A stretch of DNA of 40,259 nucleotides. Source: Lachnospiraceae bacterium. GTDB taxonomy: Bacteria; Bacillota; Clostridia; Lachnospirales; Lachnospiraceae. The stretch covers positions 1 to 40,259 of the forward strand of contig JAILNW010000052.1 in the NCBI GenBank assembly GCA_024691145.1, written 5' to 3'. The notes beneath the pieces are model-generated. The model worked only from the letters and a program-made list of their open reading frames with translations. It ran no database searches and had not been told where the DNA came from. Below are positions 34,756 to 40,259 of this stretch, in pieces; position 1 is the first letter of the stretch, and the number at the start of each line of letters is the position of its first letter. Made by a program: the position numbers and the translations under genes.

Positions 34756-37700
34756 ATGGGTGAAGATATGAACAACAAAGAAAAAAACGATGCTGTTAAT
34801 AATCTATTATTATCGATGCCCGGTGGTGTAATCAGATTTGAAGTATCTGATGATAGTAAAATAACTTTAATTTCAGATAAGGTACTTGAGATATTAGGCT
34901 GCAATAAAGAAGATATAGAGATGCATTATAAGAATAATGTGTCTAATATGGTGCACCCTGAAGACAAGAACATTGTAAAACAGAATATTACTGCAGCATT
35001 TAATTCTTCAAAGTCTTGTGATATAAAATTCAGAATTATTGATATTAATGGTGTTGCGAAGTGGGTAACTGCTGCTACATATATTAGTGAAATGACGTCT
35101 AATATAATAAAGGGATATGCTATAATTAATGATATTACAGAATATATGAAGGCTGAAGAAATACTGGAACAGCAAAAGGTACAGCTTGAAAAGGAAAAAG
35201 AGAATTATAAGCGTATTCTAAATGAAAATTCGGATCTTTATTTTGAATTAAATGTTAATGAAGATACTATGATGATTTATAATATTAACAGGTCCTTTGA
35301 TGAGGTAAACAGCAGTATAACAGAGTTTAGAAGCAGACTTGTTAAATCAAAAAAGATTCATGAGGATGATAAAGATAAAATATTAAAGTTAATTAATCTT
35401 GAAAGCAGTGCAGAACTGGAATTCAGATATATAAGTGTAGATGGAAGCGTTATATGGTGTGCTTTAAAGGTCGTTGCTTCAAATAATCATATTACAAATG
35501 AAAAGATAATAATGGGCTGGATTAATAATATTGATGTTGAAAAGAGAGAAATGTTCTATCAGCTTGAGAAGAATAATCTTGATCCCCTTACAAAATTATA
35601 TAACCAGGCATATGTTGAGCAGAATATTGATGAATATCTTACAACTGAAGGAAAAGATGGCTGCCATATTATGCTTATTGTTGATATTGATAATTTTACA
35701 CTTATAGATGAAAAATTAGGAAGCATATTTGGCGATGCGGTACTTCTTAATATTTCTGAAAGCCTTACAAAGGTATTCAGTGATAAGGATATTATTGCCC
35801 GTGTTGGGGGAGATGAGTTTGTTGTATTTATTAAGAATATTGATGATATAGGAAGTATTATAGAGAAGGTTGAGGAAGTAAGAGCATCTTTATATAAGAC
35901 TTATGCTGGAGAAAACCTTGAAAAGCCTATATCATGCAGTATAGGTATAGCATCATATCCTAATAATGGATATGACTATAAGTCCTTGTTTAAAGCCACA
36001 GATTCTGCTCTTTATTACGCAAAGATAACAGGAAGAGACCGTTATCAGTTCTTTGATACTATGGATATGGAAAAGATTCAGAGTGGAGCAAAGGAGTTAT
36101 TTAATAATTACAATTTTGATAGTATTAAACGTTCAGGTTTTAGCTCATTTAACAGGGAAATTACAAGCTTCGCTTTTGATATTATGATGAAGACCAAGGA
36201 CGTTAACAGTGCAATTAATATTATTCTTGAAAAAATAGGAAAGCAGTTTGATGCAACATATGTAAATATTGTTGAACTCATTGGCAAAAAAGCTGAGATG
36301 ACATATAGATGGAGTAAGCAAAGTGGCAATGCTGTTGGAAGAAAAATGTTATTTAAAGCAGAGGATGCTTTTATAACAAATTATAAGAAAAACTTTGACC
36401 AGCAGGGAATATTTGCCATTGATGATACAGGCAAACAGGAAAGTTCATTTGCACTTAAGTGGCTTTTTGACAAGGATAATGTTAAATCATTTCTTTCCTG
36501 TGAGGTAACGGATGATTCAAGTCTTGAAGGCTGTGTAAATATAGTTGACTGTGAGAAAACAAGAGAGTGGACAAAGAATGAGATAGATTCCCTTACAACA
36601 ATTACAAGGGTTATATCATCATATCTCCTTAAAATGCGTACAACACAGAAAATGGAGGAAAGGCTTAATGAGGTAAAGAACTTTGATTCTGTTACGGGGC
36701 TTCCAACATATTACAAGTTTAAAAATGATGCCAAGGAATATCTTGCAGATAATCAGAGAAAGAAGTTTGTTATTATTAATCTTGATATTTACAGATTCAA
36801 GTCTATTAATGATACATATGGATATAAGGTTGGAGATGGAATTCTAAGAGATCTTGGACAACAGATGATTGCAGAGGGAAGCAAGATTCTTATTGCCTGC
36901 AGAGTTGCTTCAGATAACTTTATGGCATTACTTGAATATAAGAATGAACAGGAAATTATAGATTATGTAAAAAACAGTTCTTTAGAGTTTGAAAAAATGG
37001 AACAGCAGAAGAATCCTAATTATAAAATTAAAATATGTGCTGGTGCATGTGTTGTGGACTCAAATCTCGGTGATGTAATGATTCCTATTGACAATGCCAA
37101 TATTGCAAGAAAACATGCCAAGGAGAATCTTATTGAAACATGTTATTTCTTTAATGATGAAATGAAGAGAAAGCTTCAGATTGAATTTGAAATAACAAAT
37201 ACAATGGAAAAAGCATTGGCTTATCATGAGTTTAAGGTATATCTTCAGCCTAAAGTAAGTCTTTCAGATGGAAAACTTGCAGGTGCGGAGGCACTTGTAA
37301 GATGGGTAAGACCGGATAAGTCCATAATGCCCCCGGATAAGTTTATTCCTTTGTTTGAAAAGAATGGGTTTGTTGTAAATCTAGACTTCTTTGTATATGA
37401 ACAGGTTTGTATTATGATTCGTGAATGGATGGAGAAGGACTGGAATGTTGTGCCTATATCGGTAAATGTTTCAAGAGTACATCTTTATGATAGTCATTTT
37501 GTTGATGATTTCTGCAGGCTTATAGACAGATATCAGATACCTAATGAGTTGGTTGAACTGGAATTAACGGAAAGTATATTCCTTGATAATACTGAGGTTG
37601 CCATTAACACAATGCACAGGTTCAGAAACATGGGATTTAAGGTTTCCATAGATGATTTTGGTGCAGGATATTCTTCACTTAATCTTCTTAAGGAAATGAC

Positions 37701-37962
37701 CAGTGATGTTCTTAAGATTGATAAGGGATTTTTTGGCAATGCAGAACTTCAGAGGGAGGAACAGATTATTCTTTCCAGCATTGTAAATATGGCGAAGCAG
37801 CTTAATATGAAAGTATTATCTGAGGGTGTTGAAACTAATTCGCAATCAGAGTTCTTAAAAAATATAGAGTGTGACCTGGCGCAGGGATATCTATTTGCCA
37901 AGCCTATGCCTAAAGAGGATTTTGAAAATCTGATGGAAAATAACATGCAGTTTAAAGTCTAA
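34756..37962 (+). CDS. PAS-GGDEF-GAF-like-degenerate GGDEF-EAL signalling protein
   Basis: PAS-like N-terminus (GVIRFEVSDD..ILGCNKEDIE..VHPEDK), ARVGGDEFVVF, GAF-like middle region, second GGDEF-like domain with CRVASDNF, EAL with GAEALVRW and IDDFGAGYSSL; RBS aaggag favours ATG 34756. Confidence 0.88.
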   Translation: MGEDMNNKEKNDAVNNLLLSMPGGVIRFEVSDDSKITLISDKVLEILGCNKEDIEMHYKNNVSNMVHPEDKNIVKQNITAAFNSSKSCDIKFRIIDINGVAKWVTAATYISEMTSNIIKGYAIINDITEYMKAEEILEQQKVQLEKEKENYKRILNENSDLYFELNVNEDTMMIYNINRSFDEVNSSITEFRSRLVKSKKIHEDDKDKILKLINLESSAELEFRYISVDGSVIWCALKVVASNNHITNEKIIMGWINNIDVEKREMFYQLEKNNLDPLTKLYNQAYVEQNIDEYLTTEGKDGCHIMLIVDIDNFTLIDEKLGSIFGDAVLLNISESLTKVFSDKDIIARVGGDEFVVFIKNIDDIGSIIEKVEEVRASLYKTYAGENLEKPISCSIGIASYPNNGYDYKSLFKATDSALYYAKITGRDRYQFFDTMDMEKIQSGAKELFNNYNFDSIKRSGFSSFNREITSFAFDIMMKTKDVNSAINIILEKIGKQFDATYVNIVELIGKKAEMTYRWSKQSGNAVGRKMLFKAEDAFITNYKKNFDQQGIFAIDDTGKQESSFALKWLFDKDNVKSFLSCEVTDDSSLEGCVNIVDCEKTREWTKNEIDSLTTITRVISSYLLKMRTTQKMEERLNEVKNFDSVTGLPTYYKFKNDAKEYLADNQRKKFVIINLDIYRFKSINDTYGYKVGDGILRDLGQQMIAEGSKILIACRVASDNFMALLEYKNEQEIIDYVKNSSLEFEKMEQQKNPNYKIKICAGACVVDSNLGDVMIPIDNANIARKHAKENLIETCYFFNDEMKRKLQIEFEITNTMEKALAYHEFKVYLQPKVSLSDGKLAGAEALVRWVRPDKSIMPPDKFIPLFEKNGFVVNLDFFVYEQVCIMIREWMEKDWNVVPISVNVSRVHLYDSHFVDDFCRLIDRYQIPNELVELELTESIFLDNTEVAINTMHRFRNMGFKVSIDDFGAGYSSLNLLKEMTSDVLKIDKGFFGNAELQREEQIILSSIVNMAKQLNMKVLSEGVETNSQSEFLKNIECDLAQGYLFAKPMPKEDFENLMENNMQFKV

Positions 37963-37981
37963 AGTAACAGGAGTGTTTGGA

Positions 37982-38860
37982 ATGGATGTTAATTACGAGT
38001 TATACAAGGTATTTTACTATGTAGGAAAAACACTTAGTTTTTCAGAAGCATCAAAGGAACTGTATATATCACAATCAGCAGTAAGCCAGGCTATTAAGAC
38101 TTTAGAAAAGAAGCTTGGTCAGACGCTATTTATTAGAAGTACAAAAAGGGTAACCCTGACGAAAGAAGGGGAAATACTGTATAAACATATAGAGTCTGCG
38201 GTTAATCTTATTGAAAGAGGAGAAAACCAGATTTTTGAAAGCAAGAATCTTAATGGCGGACAGTTAAGAATAGGTGCAAGTGATACTATTTGCAGGTATT
38301 TTCTTGTGCCATATCTTAATGAATTTCATAAGAAATATCCTAAAATCCATATAAAAGTAACCAATGGAACTTCTCTAAAATGTGTGGATTATCTTGATAG
38401 CAATCAGGTGGATTTGATTATTATTAATTCCCCTAATACCAAGCTTAGTGCAGTAAGCCACACTGAGGATATTAAGGAATTTAAAGACGTATTTATCTGT
38501 AATAAAGAATCTTTTGATTTAAGCAATAAGGTATTGACATTAGAGCAGTTGTTAGATTATCCTATACTTATGCTGGATAAAAATTCTACAACAAGCGAGT
38601 TTTTACATACATTGTTTTTACAGCATTCTCTGGATCTTGTTCCGGACGTTGAACTTAGCAGCAATGATTTGCTTATAGACCTTGCAAAGATAGGTCTTGG
38701 TATAGCATTTGTACCGGATTATTGTGTTAATGAAAGTGAAGAGAATGTTATTATTATAAAGACAAATGAAACTCTTCCTTCAAGGAAACTTGTTGCAGCA
38801 TATAACAGTCAGGCACCTTTAACAGAGGCTGCAAGGTATTTTATAGATTTATTAAAATAG
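37982..38860 (+). CDS. LysR-family transcriptional regulator
   Basis: N-terminal wHTH YYVGKTLSFSEASKELYISQSAVSQAIKTLEKKLGQTLFIRSTKRVTLTKEGE; ATG 37982 after aggag. Confidence 0.92.
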   Translation: MDVNYELYKVFYYVGKTLSFSEASKELYISQSAVSQAIKTLEKKLGQTLFIRSTKRVTLTKEGEILYKHIESAVNLIERGENQIFESKNLNGGQLRIGASDTICRYFLVPYLNEFHKKYPKIHIKVTNGTSLKCVDYLDSNQVDLIIINSPNTKLSAVSHTEDIKEFKDVFICNKESFDLSNKVLTLEQLLDYPILMLDKNSTTSEFLHTLFLQHSLDLVPDVELSSNDLLIDLAKIGLGIAFVPDYCVNESEENVIIIKTNETLPSRKLVAAYNSQAPLTEAARYFIDLLK

Positions 38861-38882
38861 TAATCGGAATGGTGGTTTAATT

Positions 38883-39596
38883 ATGAAAAATAAGGGATTA
38901 TTGTTGTATTTATTATTAATATCCATACTCCTTTCAGGATGTGGAAAAAAGGATCTGTCAAAGCAGGTTGTTGTTACAATTAATGATGAGAAAGTCTATA
39001 TGGACGAAGTTATATGGGAACTTTTTCTTTATGAGTATGACCTTTATGAGGACTCTAAGGATTACGAGAAAGAGAATGGAAAGTCCTACTGGCAGATTGA
39101 TATAGGTGACGGAGTAACTGTAGAGGACGCACTTAAGGAAGAAGTTATTAATGATATTATATTTACCCATATTTTAAGCGGCCAGGCCAAGAAGACAGGC
39201 TCATTTGTAATTGAGGATAATGGTGGCTATGATGAAGTCATTGATAAGGATATGGCGTTAATTAATGATAAATTAGAGGATTATGGCATGACCAGAGAAG
39301 GCTGCCGTAAGTTAATCGAAACTCAGGGACTTTTTAATTATTATCTTGATGAAATTCTTAAAAAGTATGAAGTTGATGAGGACAAAATAAGAGAAGAGAA
39401 CCCTTATGATGAGGAAACATACGAAACAAAGAAGAATTATAACGATTATATTGATTCTCTTATTAAAGATGCAAAGATGCAGAAACTTACGGATGATTAT
39501 AATAACACTTTGCTTGGTATGTACGATGTCCAGATTAATGATAAGGTCTGGGACGCATATAAAGTTGGAGAGTTAACTAAGATGCTTGATAAATAA
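38883..39596 (+). CDS. Lipoprotein, possibly PrsA/SurA-N-like chaperone-type
   Basis: Lipobox LLSGC; VVVTINDEKVYMDEV start of SurA_N-like region. Confidence 0.7.
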   Translation: MKNKGLLLYLLLISILLSGCGKKDLSKQVVVTINDEKVYMDEVIWELFLYEYDLYEDSKDYEKENGKSYWQIDIGDGVTVEDALKEEVINDIIFTHILSGQAKKTGSFVIEDNGGYDEVIDKDMALINDKLEDYGMTREGCRKLIETQGLFNYYLDEILKKYEVDEDKIREENPYDEETYETKKNYNDYIDSLIKDAKMQKLTDDYNNTLLGMYDVQINDKVWDAYKVGELTKMLDK

Positions 39597-39603
39597 GATT
39601 TAT

Positions 39604-39634
39604 AAAGACTGGCTTCGGCTGGTCTTTTTTTTCA
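39604..39634 (+). terminator. Rho-independent terminator
   Basis: aaagactggc-ttcg-gctggtcttt-ttttt. Confidence 0.88.
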
Positions 39635-39716
39635 GCTTTAGAAAAATATGCGTCGGATACAGATTGCCATTGTATATGGCTATGTTTATATAGACTCACA
39701 AAAACTATCTAAATAC

Positions 39717-39745
39717 TTGATTTTTTCACAAAATATAATTATAAT
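39717..39745 (+). promoter_or_regulatory. Promoter of terminal lipoprotein
   Basis: TTGATT -17 bp- TATAAT. Confidence 0.65.
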
Positions 39746-39802
39746 AGAAAGATGTAAGGATTATTTTAACCAAAACTTATTTTATTCAAGGAGGGCTTTT
39801 AA

Positions 39803-40259
39803 GTGAAGTCGAAGAAGATTATATCTATGGCACTTGCTGTAGCTATGTTTGCAGGAACACTTGCTATGACAGGATGTACTAACAAATATGTAAAAGAATC
39901 AAATTCAAAGAAAAGTTTAGCTGTAACTATTGGAGCAGAGAAGATATATATGGATAAACTTGTTCCTTTTATCTACCTTCAGGAATTTATTACAGATGTC
40001 AATAATGAACAGATGAAACAGATGTATGCACAGTATGGTATGGATCCAAGCCAGTATGATTCATGGACTACTGAGAATGACGGAAAGACAGGCGCTGAGA
40101 CTCTTAGAGATAATATTATGGAAAGTTACATAAGATTATATATTCTCAATAAAGAAGCAGCAGCTAATAAGAGTGAAAGTGCTACTATCCCAGAGGATAA
40201 AGAGAAGAAACTTAAAGAGAATGCAGAAAATCTTATAAAGGCTATGTCTGACAAGTGTA
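39803..40259 (+). CDS. Lipoprotein related to 38883-39596 (3' end outside the window)
   Basis: GTG start after ggagggc; (M)KSKKIISMALAVAMFAGTLAMTGC lipobox; SLAVTIGAEKIYMDKL; open to window end, absent from ORF track because truncated. Confidence 0.75.
   Translation, partial: MKSKKIISMALAVAMFAGTLAMTGCTNKYVKESNSKKSLAVTIGAEKIYMDKLVPFIYLQEFITDVNNEQMKQMYAQYGMDPSQYDSWTTENDGKTGAETLRDNIMESYIRLYILNKEAAANKSESATIPEDKEKKLKENAENLIKAMSDKC

Noticed and set aside
1-40259. tRNA/rRNA genes, prophage or intact transposase
   Set aside because: No tRNA/rRNA-like sequence, integrase, or full transposase/TnpB ORF recognised on either strand.

Overview
This 40.3 kb AT-rich window looks like a Firmicutes/Lachnospiraceae-type chromosome, with almost all genes on the + strand. 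From left to right it contains: a CotH-like / VTC-domain / DUF4956 cluster (left gene truncated by the window edge); two PLP aminotransferases; an unusually fused metal (Zn-type) ABC transporter (ECF-S::ATPase, then permease::substrate-binding protein); prfC; an rfbABCD dTDP-rhamnose operon followed by a small YjfB-like ORF; three tandem secreted GH13 alpha-amylases with varying numbers of starch-binding modules; a minus-strand zinc-ribbon membrane protein; a GC-richer, hairpin-rich non-coding island of about 350 bp; a CAP/SCP-domain protein; HU; a 2-hydroxyacid dehydrogenase; a GT39-like membrane protein; a sortase-anchored starch-binding-type surface protein behind a large inverted repeat; a DUF1002 protein with an odd translation-initiation region; a stand-alone FakA-C-terminal-like protein; a PTS-EIIC::EAL fusion; a PAS/GGDEF/GAF/degenerate-GGDEF/EAL protein; a LysR regulator; and two related lipoproteins (the second truncated by the right edge). 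The best candidates for something undescribed are the structured island at 22936-23290, the EIIC::EAL fusion, the doubly fused metal transporter, the leader inverted repeat at 28046-28172, and the SD-hairpin-start arrangement at 30836-30878. All family calls come from reading motifs; no database search was run.
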